Positions 52,127 to 60,282 are shown, counted from the first letter of the stretch. The stretch is 64,000 nucleotides of DNA from DATHZQ01 sp965216945 (GCA_965216945.1 CBDCGU010000003.1:1984001-2048000), one strand, 5' to 3'. The notes: generated from the letters alone by a model not told the origin. Numbers and translations: made by a program.

Positions 52127-52832
52127 TGAGCTGTTGTTCGCCGTCCTGCCGTACGTCGCGGCCGCCGTAGCCGTCGTGGTGAGTGTGGTCCGCTGGCGCC
52201 GCAACGCGTTCAGCGTGTCGGCGCTGTCGTCGCAGCTCCTCGAGAGCAGGAAGCTCTTCTGGGGCTCCATCTCGTTCCACTGGGGCCTGTCGCTGATCCT
52301 CGTCGGCCACCTGCTCGCCTTGATCGTGCCGAGTGCGTTCACCGTGTGGAATGGAGTTCCCCTGCGGCTCTATCTCCTGGAGATCACCGGATTCGGTCTG
52401 GGACTGTGGGCGGCCTTCGGCGTGGTCGTGCTGGTCTACCGGCGCCTGTCCAACAGCAGGGTGGCAGCCGTGACGACGCCGATGGACTTCGTGGTGTTGC
52501 TGATCCTCGGCGTGCAGATCCTCACGGGCCTGTGGATCGCCTTCGGCTACCGGTGGGGCTCGTTCTGGGGAACCGGGGTGTTCGTCCCGTATGTGCGGTC
52601 GTTGCTCGTGCTCGATCCCAGGGTCGACCTGGTGGCGCCGCTGCCCTTCATCCTGAAGGCGCATGTCGTGGCGTTCTGGGCGTTTCTGCTGGTGTTCCCT
52701 TTCACCCGCCTCGTTCACATCATCACCCTGCCCCTTGGCTATCTGTTCCGGCCCTGGCAGCGGGTGATCCGCACCAGCACCGAGCCCGGTGTGTATCACC
52801 CAACGTCGGAGCGCCCTCTCGAGCGAATCTGA
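52116..52832 (+). CDS. narI: Respiratory nitrate reductase gamma subunit (cytochrome b)
   Basis: The 238-residue membrane protein has five helices. Heme-binding His residues are visible in SISFHWGLSLILVGHLLAL and KAHVVAFWAFLLVFPFTRLVHIITLP. It oxidises quinol near the outer face and feeds NarH, moving charge across the membrane. Start ATG 52116 after GGGAG lies inside narJ. Last gene of the operon; the next gene is convergent. Confidence 0.93.
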   Translation: MPVDELLFAVLPYVAAAVAVVVSVVRWRRNAFSVSALSSQLLESRKLFWGSISFHWGLSLILVGHLLALIVPSAFTVWNGVPLRLYLLEITGFGLGLWAAFGVVVLVYRRLSNSRVAAVTTPMDFVVLLILGVQILTGLWIAFGYRWGSFWGTGVFVPYVRSLLVLDPRVDLVAPLPFILKAHVVAFWAFLLVFPFTRLVHIITLPLGYLFRPWQRVIRTSTEPGVYHPTSERPLERI

Positions 52833-52849
52833 TCCTGCCGCGAGCCGGT

Positions 52850-53419
52850 TCAGATGAGCCAGTCGCCGGGGACGGTGAAGCCGGCGCGGAGGACGAGGTG
52901 GGCATGGAGGGCGGAAGCCTCCCTCAGTGGTCGTGCTCGAACGATCCGCGCACCGGCGCTTTCCGTGAAGGCGATGCTGCGGGCGTCCGGCATGGAGCGG
53001 GTTCGGTAGATCAACGGCGGGGGATGCCCGTCCCACCAGTCGTAGACGGCGTCCATCAGCCGGCCGGAAGCGTCGAGTAGCGGGTCGGGGTCGCGGCGAC
53101 CCGAGACATCGATGCGACCGGTGCTGATGCGGTCGTCCAGACCGAGGGCGTCGAGCACCGCCTGGCGGGTCAGCCGGAGCGAAGACGGCATGCCGGCGAG
53201 CTCGACCAGCCAGGCCTCGCCGTCACGTTCGGTGATCGTCCTGGTCACGAAGCGCTCCCGAGCCGCCGCCGCCGACCTGTTCGCGGCATAGCGAACCCGG
53301 AATCGGGCCGACGGGGGGTCGAAGCGGTTGCGAACCGCGGGGAACGGCGTCCACGTCCACTCGTCGGGATGGCTGTTGTCGATACGCCACCACGAACCCG
53401 GCGCCGGGGACAGCCGCAA
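52850..53419 (-). CDS. RES-domain toxin of a type II toxin-antitoxin pair
   Basis: The protein is about 189 residues if started at TTG 53419; CTG 53452 would give about 200. SWWRIDNS and RFDPPSARFRVRYAANRSAAAARERFVTRTI match the RES domain, with Arg, Glu and Ser in the expected places. RES toxins such as MbcT degrade NAD+. LIYRTRSMPDARSIAFTESAGARI is the C-terminal core. No ATG or GTG with a ribosome site exists; translation is probably coupled to the antitoxin, whose stop is at 53449. Start uncertain, family likely. Confidence 0.72.
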   Translation of the reverse strand: MRLSPAPGSWWRIDNSHPDEWTWTPFPAVRNRFDPPSARFRVRYAANRSAAAARERFVTRTITERDGEAWLVELAGMPSSLRLTRQAVLDALGLDDRISTGRIDVSGRRDPDPLLDASGRLMDAVYDWWDGHPPPLIYRTRSMPDARSIAFTESAGARIVRARPLREASALHAHLVLRAGFTVPGDWLI

Positions 53420-53448
53420 TCCCGGAGGGCGGCGATCCGGGAAGTGGG

Positions 53449-53991
53449 TCAGGACTGGTCTCCGGCGGACCGGATGAGCTGCACCACGGTCTCGTAGCGG
53501 CCCCGGGCGAACAGATCGGCCAGGGTTGCTCCACCGAGATCGTGGCGCGGCGTCGTCATGAGCATGTCGGCGGACCGTGGATCGTCGGTCATCTCTCCAA
53601 GAGCGCCGAGCACCTGCTCCAGCCCGGTGCGGGTGTCCCCCCGCCGCCGGTCGAACTGCCAAGCGGGGTGCAACGTGACGCGACCGGTGCGCCAGCCGAG
53701 CAGCCGGCCCCGGTGCCGGCGCCGGTCGACCCCCTTGCGATCGTTGATCGAGTCGATGAGCTCGACGACCTCGGACGTGTTCAGAGTGTGCCGCATCTGG
53801 TCGATCGCCTGCTGTCGTTGCCGACGCTCATTGACCGTGCGCGCCGCCGACATGACGGCTGCGCCGGGATCTGCGAAGGGATCAACCGGCCCGGTCGAGC
53901 CGACGGCGAGGAACCGCACGGCCTCAGCCAGCGCAGCGTCGCTGCTCGCCCGATCCTCCAGGACTCGTATCGCCTGCGTCAACCGTGTCAT
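53449..53991 (-). CDS. Xre/MbcA/ParS-type antitoxin
   Basis: The 180-residue protein has helical N-terminal regions and the typical C-terminal antitoxin segment ADMLMTTPRHDLGGATLADLFARGRYETVVQLI (DUF2384/MbcA type), which occludes the RES toxin active site. Start ATG 53991 has GGAGG 4 bases upstream. The GTCTAC repeats just upstream of the start should be its own operator. It is transcribed first, toxin second, as in mbcAT. Confidence 0.8.
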   Translation of the reverse strand: MTRLTQAIRVLEDRASSDAALAEAVRFLAVGSTGPVDPFADPGAAVMSAARTVNERRQRQQAIDQMRHTLNTSEVVELIDSINDRKGVDRRRHRGRLLGWRTGRVTLHPAWQFDRRRGDTRTGLEQVLGALGEMTDDPRSADMLMTTPRHDLGGATLADLFARGRYETVVQLIRSAGDQS

Positions 53992-54008
53992 ACGACCTCC
54001 GGAATGAA

Positions 54009-54046
54009 GTCTACAACGTCTACGCCCACACGTCTACGGTGTCTAC
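54009..54046 (-). promoter_or_regulatory. Four GTCTAC repeats, candidate antitoxin operator
   Basis: GTCTAC occurs at 54009, 54018, 54032 and 54041: two pairs with a 9-base period, 23 bases apart. The last lies in the palindrome GGTGT-CT-ACACC (54039-54050). On the minus strand TAGACT, inside the first copy, could be the -10 of the toxin-antitoxin operon. Repeats so near an antitoxin promoter suggest cooperative autorepression. Confidence 0.6.
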
Positions 54047-54178
54047 ACCGGCTTTGGGGTGTATCGCCGCCGCCGCTCCGCGCCGGCTTCCCCTGGAGGG
54101 CGTGGACTCCGGTTGGGATTGTTTCCATCGAACGGTCCGAGGGTGCGCATTGTTGCTTGCGGTGTAGCCTCCCCGACC

Positions 54179-54628
54179 ATGAGACTCTTGCAGGTAGCTT
54201 TTGCCATTCTTGCTGTCGTGCTCGTGGCCTGCGGCGGTGAGAGCGATGCGTCGGCCGGCGAGAACGACACGAACGCACCAACCGAGCAGACGCAGCCCTC
54301 GGGCGACGAGACGAGTGGTGGAGGCGCCGGCACAGAGCTGGATCCCAACTTCGACATCGGCGTCATCCCCGATGACTTTCCTGCCCAACTCCTCCCCGAC
54401 TCCTTCACCGCAGGCTTCTACGCAGAGCTCGGTGGTGTCCGCAACGCCAATTTCGAGAGCGACAAGTCATTCGACGAGCTGGTGGCCGGCTACACCGAGA
54501 AGATCGGCGAGCCACCGACCGTGGTCGAGGGCGAGCAACGGCTGGCCTCGTGGGTCGTCGACGATGTGTGGATCGTGAGCATCTTCGACGAGAACCCGAC
54601 CCTGATCGGAATCAGTCACGCCGGGTAG
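54179..54628 (+). CDS. Lipoprotein of unknown function
   Basis: The 149-residue product has a lipoprotein signal (LLQVAFAILAVVLVAC, lipobox LVAC) and a Ser/Thr/Gln-rich linker of about 35 residues. The mature domain of about 95 residues (DDFPAQLLPDSFTAGFYAELGG, FDELVAGYTEKIGEPPTVVEG) resembles no family I can name; the Tyr-Thr-Glu-Lys pattern recalls small envelope proteins that measure ligand levels. TAGCCT (54165-54170) lies 8 bases before the ATG, with no ribosome site. Confidence 0.65.
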   Translation: MRLLQVAFAILAVVLVACGGESDASAGENDTNAPTEQTQPSGDETSGGGAGTELDPNFDIGVIPDDFPAQLLPDSFTAGFYAELGGVRNANFESDKSFDELVAGYTEKIGEPPTVVEGEQRLASWVVDDVWIVSIFDENPTLIGISHAG

Positions 54629-54663
54629 TCCGGCCCTCCATTGTCCCAGATCGCTTGCGGAGA

Positions 54664-54690
54664 AGGTCGAGCCGCGTCAGGGCTCGACCT
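54664..54690. terminator. Terminator between convergent lipoprotein and dodecin genes
   Basis: AGGTCGAGCC (54664-54673) pairs perfectly with GGCTCGACCT (54681-54690) around a 7-base loop, 35 bases past the lipoprotein stop. It can serve both directions. Confidence 0.6.
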
Positions 54691-54781
54691 GGGTGCGCAG
54701 GAACACCGAAATCTCGGCTCCGCCGAGGATGCGATGGCGCGCCACGCCACGGACACCCCACTCCTTGGGTCGGTGCCGCGG

Positions 54782-55000
54782 CTACTTCACCGCGAACGCC
54801 AGCTTGCAGCTGGCCCGGTACTGGACGACCTTGCCACCATCGACGCGAGCGTTCATCGAGTGCACCTCGACCCCGGTGATGCCGCTGATCGACTCGGCCG
54901 CCTTCTTGACGGCCTGGCCGACGGCGTCCTCGAAGCCCTTGTCGGACACGCCGATCACCTCGATGACCTTGACTGCTCCCGTTTCGATGAAGTCGTTCAT
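54782..55000 (-). CDS. Dodecin family flavin-binding protein
   Basis: The 72-residue protein matches dodecin over its length: AVKVIEVIGVSDKGFEDAVGQAVKKAAESISGITGVEVHSM and the final strand YRASCKLAFAV. Dodecins form 12-mers that store riboflavin or FMN. The usual flavin-stacking Trp after the first strand is replaced here (GVSDKGFEDAV has Gly-Phe), so flavin affinity may differ. Start ATG 55000 with AAGGAG 5 to 6 bases upstream. Confidence 0.85.
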   Translation of the reverse strand: MNDFIETGAVKVIEVIGVSDKGFEDAVGQAVKKAAESISGITGVEVHSMNARVDGGKVVQYRASCKLAFAVK

Positions 55001-55091
55001 CGGTGCTCCTTTCCAGCACGACTGCGACGGCTTTGGCCATCGATGGTACCGACGCGCTGTCGGGCCGGACCGGAGCTAACGTCGGAAGACC

Positions 55092-55490
55092 GTGACACGC
55101 TATTCCTTTGCGCCGAGGCGAGGATTGTCGACCGGACGGGGCGGGCTGATGGCCCTCTCGTGGCCCCTCTTGACCCTCATCGTCGCTTTTGGCTCGATGC
55201 GCGGCGCCGTCAGCGGCATCACGGACACCACCACATCGGCAACGGCCGGCTTGCTGCTCTTGATGGCAATGCCGACGATGGTGCCCTTCCTCGTGTTCGA
55301 AGTGGATCCGACCATCGCGGCCGTCGCCGGTGCGGTGACCTCGCTGCCGCTGTGGTTCTTTCTCGGAACCCGCCTCGCCGCACATGCGTGGGCCTGGCGC
55401 GAGTGGTGGCGTCGCTATGTGGTGGTGGCGATTGGTTGGGCCGTCCTGTCGATCGTCCTCCTCGCCGCCGCCGCCTCGCTCTCAGCCTGA
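55092..55490 (+). CDS. Small four-helix membrane protein
   Basis: The 132-residue protein has four predicted membrane helices: ALSWPLLTLIVAFGSM, SATAGLLLLMAMPTMVPFLVF, TIAAVAGAVTSLPLWFFLGT and YVVVAIGWAVLSIVLLAAA. No family is recognised. GTG 55092 has no ribosome site; TAACGT (55077-55082) lies 9 bases upstream, suggesting leaderless translation. Confidence 0.5.
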   Translation: MTRYSFAPRRGLSTGRGGLMALSWPLLTLIVAFGSMRGAVSGITDTTTSATAGLLLLMAMPTMVPFLVFEVDPTIAAVAGAVTSLPLWFFLGTRLAAHAWAWREWWRRYVVVAIGWAVLSIVLLAAAASLSA

Positions 55491-55512
55491 CAGCAGCCGG
55501 TAGTCTCGCCCG

Positions 55513-56166
55513 ATGGATCTCTACGAAGCCCTGTACACGACCCGGGCGATGCGCCGGGTCGCCCCCGATCGGATCCCCGAGAACGTCGTCAAGCTCATGC
55601 TCGACGCCGCGGTGCGGGCACCGTCCGGTTCCAACGCCCAGAACTGGCGATGGATCGCCGTCACCGACAAGCCGACCATCGAGCGGCTCGGCGATTACTA
55701 CCGCGAGGCGTGGGGGCGTCTCAACGAGACCCTCTACGCAGGCGTCGATCGCACTGCGGATCCGGCGATGGCGAAGGTCGTGAGGTCGGCTTCCTGGCTT
55801 GCGGAGAACTTCGCTCAGGTGCCGTTGGTCGTGCTCCCGTTCCATCGCAACGATCCGTCCGGCGCATCGATCTATCCGGCCGTGTGGAGCATGATGCTCG
55901 CTGCCCGGGGCCAAGGCGTGGGGACAACGCTCACCACGGTGCTCGGCTGGTTCCGGGAAGCAGAAGTCGCTGACCTCCTCGGCGTTCCGCCGGACAAGGG
56001 ATGGAAGAATGCCGCGGCGGTGACGTGCGGGTATCCGCTCGGTCGCTGGGGCGTAGCCGGGCGGGCGCCAGTGCACGACGTTGTGTTCGCCGATCGGTGG
56101 GGCGCACCCCCACAGTGGACCGTTCCCGATCCGCTGTGGACGTCCGGGGAGTCAAACGACCGCTGA
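55513..56166 (+). CDS. Nitroreductase-family FMN enzyme
   Basis: The 217-residue protein has the nitroreductase fold: YEALYTTRAMRRVAPDRIPENVVKLMLDAAVRAPSGSNAQNWRW (FMN phosphate and ribityl contacts), then PAVWSMMLAARGQGVGTTLTTVLGW. It probably reduces an electrophilic compound using NAD(P)H or F420; substrate unknown. TAGTCT (55501-55506) is 6 bases before ATG 55513. It sits just upstream of dnaX. Confidence 0.85.
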   Translation: MDLYEALYTTRAMRRVAPDRIPENVVKLMLDAAVRAPSGSNAQNWRWIAVTDKPTIERLGDYYREAWGRLNETLYAGVDRTADPAMAKVVRSASWLAENFAQVPLVVLPFHRNDPSGASIYPAVWSMMLAARGQGVGTTLTTVLGWFREAEVADLLGVPPDKGWKNAAAVTCGYPLGRWGVAGRAPVHDVVFADRWGAPPQWTVPDPLWTSGESNDR

Positions 56167-56240
56167 GCCCTCGAAGGACGCCCGCCTGCCTCGACGGCGG
56201 CGGGTTTCGTGACACAGCCCGTGGCTACCATCGACGGCCG

Positions 56241-57980
56241 ATGGACTATCAGGCGCTCTACCGAAAGTACCGCCCCCAGCGTTTCGACGAGGTCGTCGGT
56301 CAGGACCACGTCACCCATACGGTCGCCCGCGAGGTCGTCGAGGACAAGCTGGCCCATGCGTACCTCTTCGCCGGTCCGCGGGGCACGGGGAAGACCACGA
56401 CGGCCCGTTTGCTGGCGAAAGCGCTCAACTGCGCCAACCGTGGTCCCGATGGCGAGCCGGACAACACGTGTGACTCCTGTCTTGGCATCGCCGCGGGCAC
56501 GTCCCTCGACGTCATCGAGCTCGATGCCGCGTCGCACAACAAGGTGGAGGACGTACGCGAGATTCGGGTGAACGTCGGCACCGTTGCGGCCACCGCCGGC
56601 GCCCATCGCGTTTACATTCTCGACGAGGCCCACATGCTGTCGCGGGCCGCCGGGAACGCCCTGCTGAAGACGCTGGAGGAGCCACCCGACCACGTGGTCT
56701 TCGTGCTCGCCACGACCGAGCCGTACAAACTGCTCGACACCATCCGTAGCCGCAGCCAGCGATTCGACTTCCACCCGGTGGCCTCCGAGCGACTCATCGA
56801 GCACCTGGCCGATATCTCGGCGCGGGAGGCCATCGACGCCGATGAGGCAGCGCTGGCGATGGTGGCCGGTCATGCCGACGGCTCGGTGCGGGATGCGATG
56901 AGCCTGCTCGAGCAGGTAGCCGCGCTCGGCGATGGCGTGGTGCGACCCGAGGTGGTGACCCGGGCCCTCGGTCTTGCCGATCGTGACGCCTTCGGCAAAC
57001 TCGCCAATGCCGTCGTAGCCGGGGACGCACCGGCCGCGTTGGGACTGATCGCCGAGCTGGCTTCCCGGGGCGCCGACCTCCGCCGGTTCGTGGCAGAGGC
57101 CGTGGAGTTCTTCCGGGGCATCTTCCTCGCCCAGTATGCGCCGAACCTCGAGGAGGTGGTCGACGAGCCCGCCGCTGTGATCGCGGAATGGCGCCGCTAT
57201 GCAGCCGACCTGCCGTCGAGCGAGGTGCTGCGGGTCGTCGATGCGCTCGGCGAGACGTTGCTGCAGCTGCGGCAGGGGAGGGAGGAGCGGCTGGTCATCG
57301 AGCTCGCACTGCTGCGGCTCACCCGCCCCGAGACTGCAACGGATGCCGCCTCGCTCGCCGCCCGGCTCGATCGCCTCGAGAGCCAGGCCAAGAATGCGGC
57401 GGCCCGCCCTGCCGCTGCCGCCCCGCCGCGCGCCGCCGCGGCGGCGCCTTCTGTCCGATCTGCAGAACCAGAACGGGTGGCCGGCGAGGAAGACCAGTCG
57501 GCCGCCGCCGAGTCCGCAGCGGCAGTTGCCCCTCCCGGCGAGGAGGCTCCGGTGCCGGCAGCACCTCCGGCCGCCCCGGCCGAATTCGACCTGGGGGCCT
57601 TCGAGACCGTGTGGCCTGCGCTGGTAGCCCGTGTACGCGACACCGCCGGTCCGGTCCGGCACGCCCTCGTCAAGGTTGCGACCCCTGCATCCGTGGACGA
57701 CGGTGTGGTGACGCTCGAGATACCCGCCCACATGCCGTTCCATCTCGAACGGCTGCGGGAGGATCGGGAGCTGCAAGACCAGATGACGGCGATCGCCGCC
57801 GACCTACTCGGTGGCGCCGTGGGGCTCGCCTTCGCCAGCGGAGAGGACGCCGTGGCAGCGGCCCCGGACGAACCCTCGCGTGCGCCGGAGAAGGACGAAC
57901 TGCTCGCCGAGGGCGACGACATCCCGGATCCGGCGGACATGGTCGTGGATCTGCTCGGCGGCGAGATCGTCAGCGAGTAG
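56241..57980 (+). CDS. dnaX: DNA polymerase III subunits gamma/tau
   Basis: The 579-residue clamp-loader ATPase has Walker A GPRGTGKTTT (about 46-55), Walker B VYILDEAHML, sensor VLATTEP and the arginine finger region TIRSRSQRFDF. The zinc finger has only three of the usual four cysteines: LNC...TCDSC, with the first Cys of the normal PCGxC replaced (P-D-N-T-C). A Pro/Ala-rich linker (about 395-450) leads to a tau-like C-terminal domain. TACCAT (56226-56231) is 9 bases before the ATG. Followed by ybaB and recR, the standard order. Confidence 0.93.
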   Translation: MDYQALYRKYRPQRFDEVVGQDHVTHTVAREVVEDKLAHAYLFAGPRGTGKTTTARLLAKALNCANRGPDGEPDNTCDSCLGIAAGTSLDVIELDAASHNKVEDVREIRVNVGTVAATAGAHRVYILDEAHMLSRAAGNALLKTLEEPPDHVVFVLATTEPYKLLDTIRSRSQRFDFHPVASERLIEHLADISAREAIDADEAALAMVAGHADGSVRDAMSLLEQVAALGDGVVRPEVVTRALGLADRDAFGKLANAVVAGDAPAALGLIAELASRGADLRRFVAEAVEFFRGIFLAQYAPNLEEVVDEPAAVIAEWRRYAADLPSSEVLRVVDALGETLLQLRQGREERLVIELALLRLTRPETATDAASLAARLDRLESQAKNAAARPAAAAPPRAAAAAPSVRSAEPERVAGEEDQSAAAESAAAVAPPGEEAPVPAAPPAAPAEFDLGAFETVWPALVARVRDTAGPVRHALVKVATPASVDDGVVTLEIPAHMPFHLERLREDRELQDQMTAIAADLLGGAVGLAFASGEDAVAAAPDEPSRAPEKDELLAEGDDIPDPADMVVDLLGGEIVSE

Positions 57981-58033
57981 CGGCGCCCCCACCGGCGCCG
58001 GTCAAACCGATCCCGGGCACTACGCTCATTGCC

Positions 58034-58360
58034 ATGGGACGTATGCCGAAGGACATGCGCCAGCTCATGCAGCAGGCGCAGAAGATGCAGGAACAGATCG
58101 CCAAGGCTCAGGAAGAGCTCGCCGAGAAGACGTACGAGGGCAGCGCCGGGGGCGGTGTCGTCAAAGCGATCGTGAGGGGATCCGGGCGACTCGAGGAGGT
58201 CGTGTTCGACGCCTCCGTGCTCGATCCCGATGACCCGGAGCTGGTCGGGGACCTCGTCGTCGCCGCCGTGAACAGTGCCATGGACGCCATGAGCGAGGAC
58301 GCCAGCTCTGCAATGGGCGGGGTCACCGGCGGGATCGACCTCGGGGGAATGCTGGGCTGA
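58034..58360 (+). CDS. ybaB: YbaB/EbfC family nucleoid-associated protein
   Basis: The 108-residue protein has MRQLMQQAQKMQEQIAKAQEELAEKTYEGSAGGGVVKAIVRGSG in pattern: a long helix followed by the beta hairpin of YbaB, which binds DNA as a dimer with tweezer-like helices. A Met/Gly-rich tail (GGVTGGIDLGGMLG) is typical. Between dnaX and recR, overlapping recR by 1 base (TGATG). TACGCT (58021-58026) lies 7 bases before the ATG, suggesting its own leaderless transcript. Confidence 0.93.
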   Translation: MGRMPKDMRQLMQQAQKMQEQIAKAQEELAEKTYEGSAGGGVVKAIVRGSGRLEEVVFDASVLDPDDPELVGDLVVAAVNSAMDAMSEDASSAMGGVTGGIDLGGMLG

Positions 58361-58953
58361 TGTTCGAGGCGCCCGTCCAGCGGGTCATCGACGAGCTGGC
58401 CCGGCTGCCGGGCATCGGGCGCAAGACGGCCCAGCGACTCGCCTTCCATCTCCTCCACGTCGAGGCGGCGGATGCCGTGCGTCTCGGCCAGTCGATCATC
58501 GATCTGCGCGACCAGGTGCGGCTCTGCTCACGGTGCTTCAACGTGACGGCCGAGGAGCAGTGCAGCATCTGCCGGGACGTGCGGCGTGACCCCACCCTCG
58601 TGTGCGTGGTCGAGCGGGCGCAGGACATCGCCGTGATCGAGCGGACGCAGGAGTTCACCGGGCGCTACCACGTGCTTGGCGGCGCCATCTCACCCATCGA
58701 GGGCATCGGTCCCGACCAGCTCCGTATGCGCGAGCTGGTGGCACGAGTCGAGAACGAGGCCATCACCGAGGTGATCGCCGCAACCAATCCGACCGTCGAA
58801 GGCGACACGACGGCGCTCTATCTCGCCAGGCTCCTCAAGCCCCTCGGTGTGCGCGTGAGCCGGTTGGCCTCCGGGCTTCCGGTGGGCGGCGACCTCGACT
58901 ACGCAGATGAGATCACGCTGGGGCGTGCGTTGTCGGGCCGCAACGAGCTGTAG
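58360..58953 (+). CDS. recR: Recombination mediator RecR
   Basis: The 197-residue protein has an N-terminal helix-hairpin-helix (LARLPGIGRKTAQRLAFHLL), zinc finger CSRCFNVTAEEQCSIC, and Toprim domain with VVERAQDIAVIERT, HVLGGAISPIEGIGP, NPTVEGDTTALYL. It works with RecF/RecO to load RecA at gaps. Coupled to ybaB. Confidence 0.96.
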   Translation: MFEAPVQRVIDELARLPGIGRKTAQRLAFHLLHVEAADAVRLGQSIIDLRDQVRLCSRCFNVTAEEQCSICRDVRRDPTLVCVVERAQDIAVIERTQEFTGRYHVLGGAISPIEGIGPDQLRMRELVARVENEAITEVIAATNPTVEGDTTALYLARLLKPLGVRVSRLASGLPVGGDLDYADEITLGRALSGRNEL

Positions 58954-58963
58954 ACCGGGCTCC

Positions 58964-60061
58964 ATGCGCGTCGTTGTCGTCGAGCCGTACTTCACCGGCT
59001 CGCACCGGGCCTGGGCCGAGGGCTACGCCGCGGCATCGAGCCACGACGTCCGGCTGGTGACCCACGACGGCCGCTTCTGGAAGTGGCGCATGCAGGGTGC
59101 CGCACTCACGCTGGCGACGGAGGTCACCGATCACATCCCCGCCCACGGTTCCCCGGACGTGATTCTGGCCTCGTCGATGACCAACCTGCCGGCCCTGCTC
59201 GGTCTGGTGCGGCGGGACCTGGGCGATCCTGCGGTCGTGCTGTACATGCACGAGAACCAGCTCACCTATCCGGTCTCTCCGCGCGATCTGCCCGATGCGT
59301 CCTATGCGATGGGCAACTGGCTCTCGATGGCCGCTGCCGATCTGGTGTTGTTCAACTCCGACTACCACCGCCGCGTCTGGTTCGATGCGTTGCCCCGATT
59401 CCTCAAGCAGTTCCCCGACTACCGGCATGAGGCACCGCTGATCGACGGCGTGAAGGGGCGAAGCGAGGTGTTGCCCGTCGGTATCGACCTCGAACGGCTC
59501 GACGGTCCCTCTCTTCGCGCCGATCCGCCGCTGATCTTGTGGAACCAGCGGTGTGAATACGACAAGGGCCCCGGCGAGTTCGTCGATGCGATGCTCGAGC
59601 TGGATGGCAGGGGTTGCGAGTTTCGCGTGGCGCTGGCGGGAGAGCGGTTCGTATCGGAACCCTCCGACTTCGACCGGCTCAGGAAGGAGGCGGGTCATCG
59701 CATTGCCCACGACGGCTACGCCGACGACGCCACCTACGCCGCGCTGCTCCGCTCGGCCGACATCGTGGTGTCGACGGCACGCCAGGAGTTCTTCGGCATC
59801 GCCGTCACCGAGGCGGTCTACGCCGGCGCATTCCCCTTGTTTCCGGATCGCCTGGTCTACCCGGAACGCCTCCCCACCCGCCACCACGGTCGCTGTCTCT
59901 ACACAGACCGGGCCGACCTGGTCGCCAAGATGGAATGGGCGCTCCGGCACGCCGCCGACCGTGTCGCCGTCGCCGGTGAGCTTCGCACGACGATGGCAGC
60001 CTTCGACTGGTCCGCCATCGCTCCCATGTACGACGAGCGCCTCACTGCGCTCACGGGCTGA
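58964..60061 (+). CDS. Glycosyltransferase of the tRNA-queuosine alpha-mannosyltransferase (DUF3524) group
   Basis: The 365-residue protein opens VVVVEPYFTGSHRAWAEGYAAASSHDVRLVTHDGRFWKWRMQGAAL, matching the QTMAN/GTDC1 family N-terminus, and has a GT4-type C-terminal half (ILWNQRCEYDKGPGEFVDAML, STARQEFFGIAVTEAVYAGAFPLFPDRLVYPE). In animals this enzyme adds mannose to queuosine in tRNA-Asp; bacterial members are likely to act on the same modified base. It starts 10 bases after recR, probably in the same operon. Confidence 0.75.
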   Translation: MRVVVVEPYFTGSHRAWAEGYAAASSHDVRLVTHDGRFWKWRMQGAALTLATEVTDHIPAHGSPDVILASSMTNLPALLGLVRRDLGDPAVVLYMHENQLTYPVSPRDLPDASYAMGNWLSMAAADLVLFNSDYHRRVWFDALPRFLKQFPDYRHEAPLIDGVKGRSEVLPVGIDLERLDGPSLRADPPLILWNQRCEYDKGPGEFVDAMLELDGRGCEFRVALAGERFVSEPSDFDRLRKEAGHRIAHDGYADDATYAALLRSADIVVSTARQEFFGIAVTEAVYAGAFPLFPDRLVYPERLPTRHHGRCLYTDRADLVAKMEWALRHAADRVAVAGELRTTMAAFDWSAIAPMYDERLTALTG

Positions 60062-60225
60062 CGGCCGTCACGAGGCGCGGGTTCTGCCCCGGGCTCGATC
60101 CCCGCGATGTCGGGCCGGCTGCCCCAGAGAAGAGCGCTGCGTCCCGCGAGCTCGTGCTCGACCCGTCCTCGTCTTCGCCGTGGGTCGTTGCGCTCGAACC
60201 ATCACGTGAGGATCGAATGACACGA

Positions 60226-60257
60226 CAACGGTCCCGCACCTGAGTGCGAGACCGTTG
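60226..60257 (-). terminator. Terminator after the PepSY gene
   Basis: CAACGGTC (60226-60233) pairs with GACCGTTG (60250-60257), with an inner CGCAC/GTGCG stem and a CTGA loop. It lies 26 bases past the PepSY stop on the minus strand. Could also act for the glycosyltransferase from the other side. Confidence 0.6.
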
Positions 60258-60282
60258 CAGGGGAGCTGCCCGGAGGCAGGTG

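Noticed and set aside
54009..54046. Very short CRISPR or transposon-end repeats
   Set aside because: Six-base repeats with 9-base period at an antitoxin promoter fit an operator better; no spacers or insertion features.
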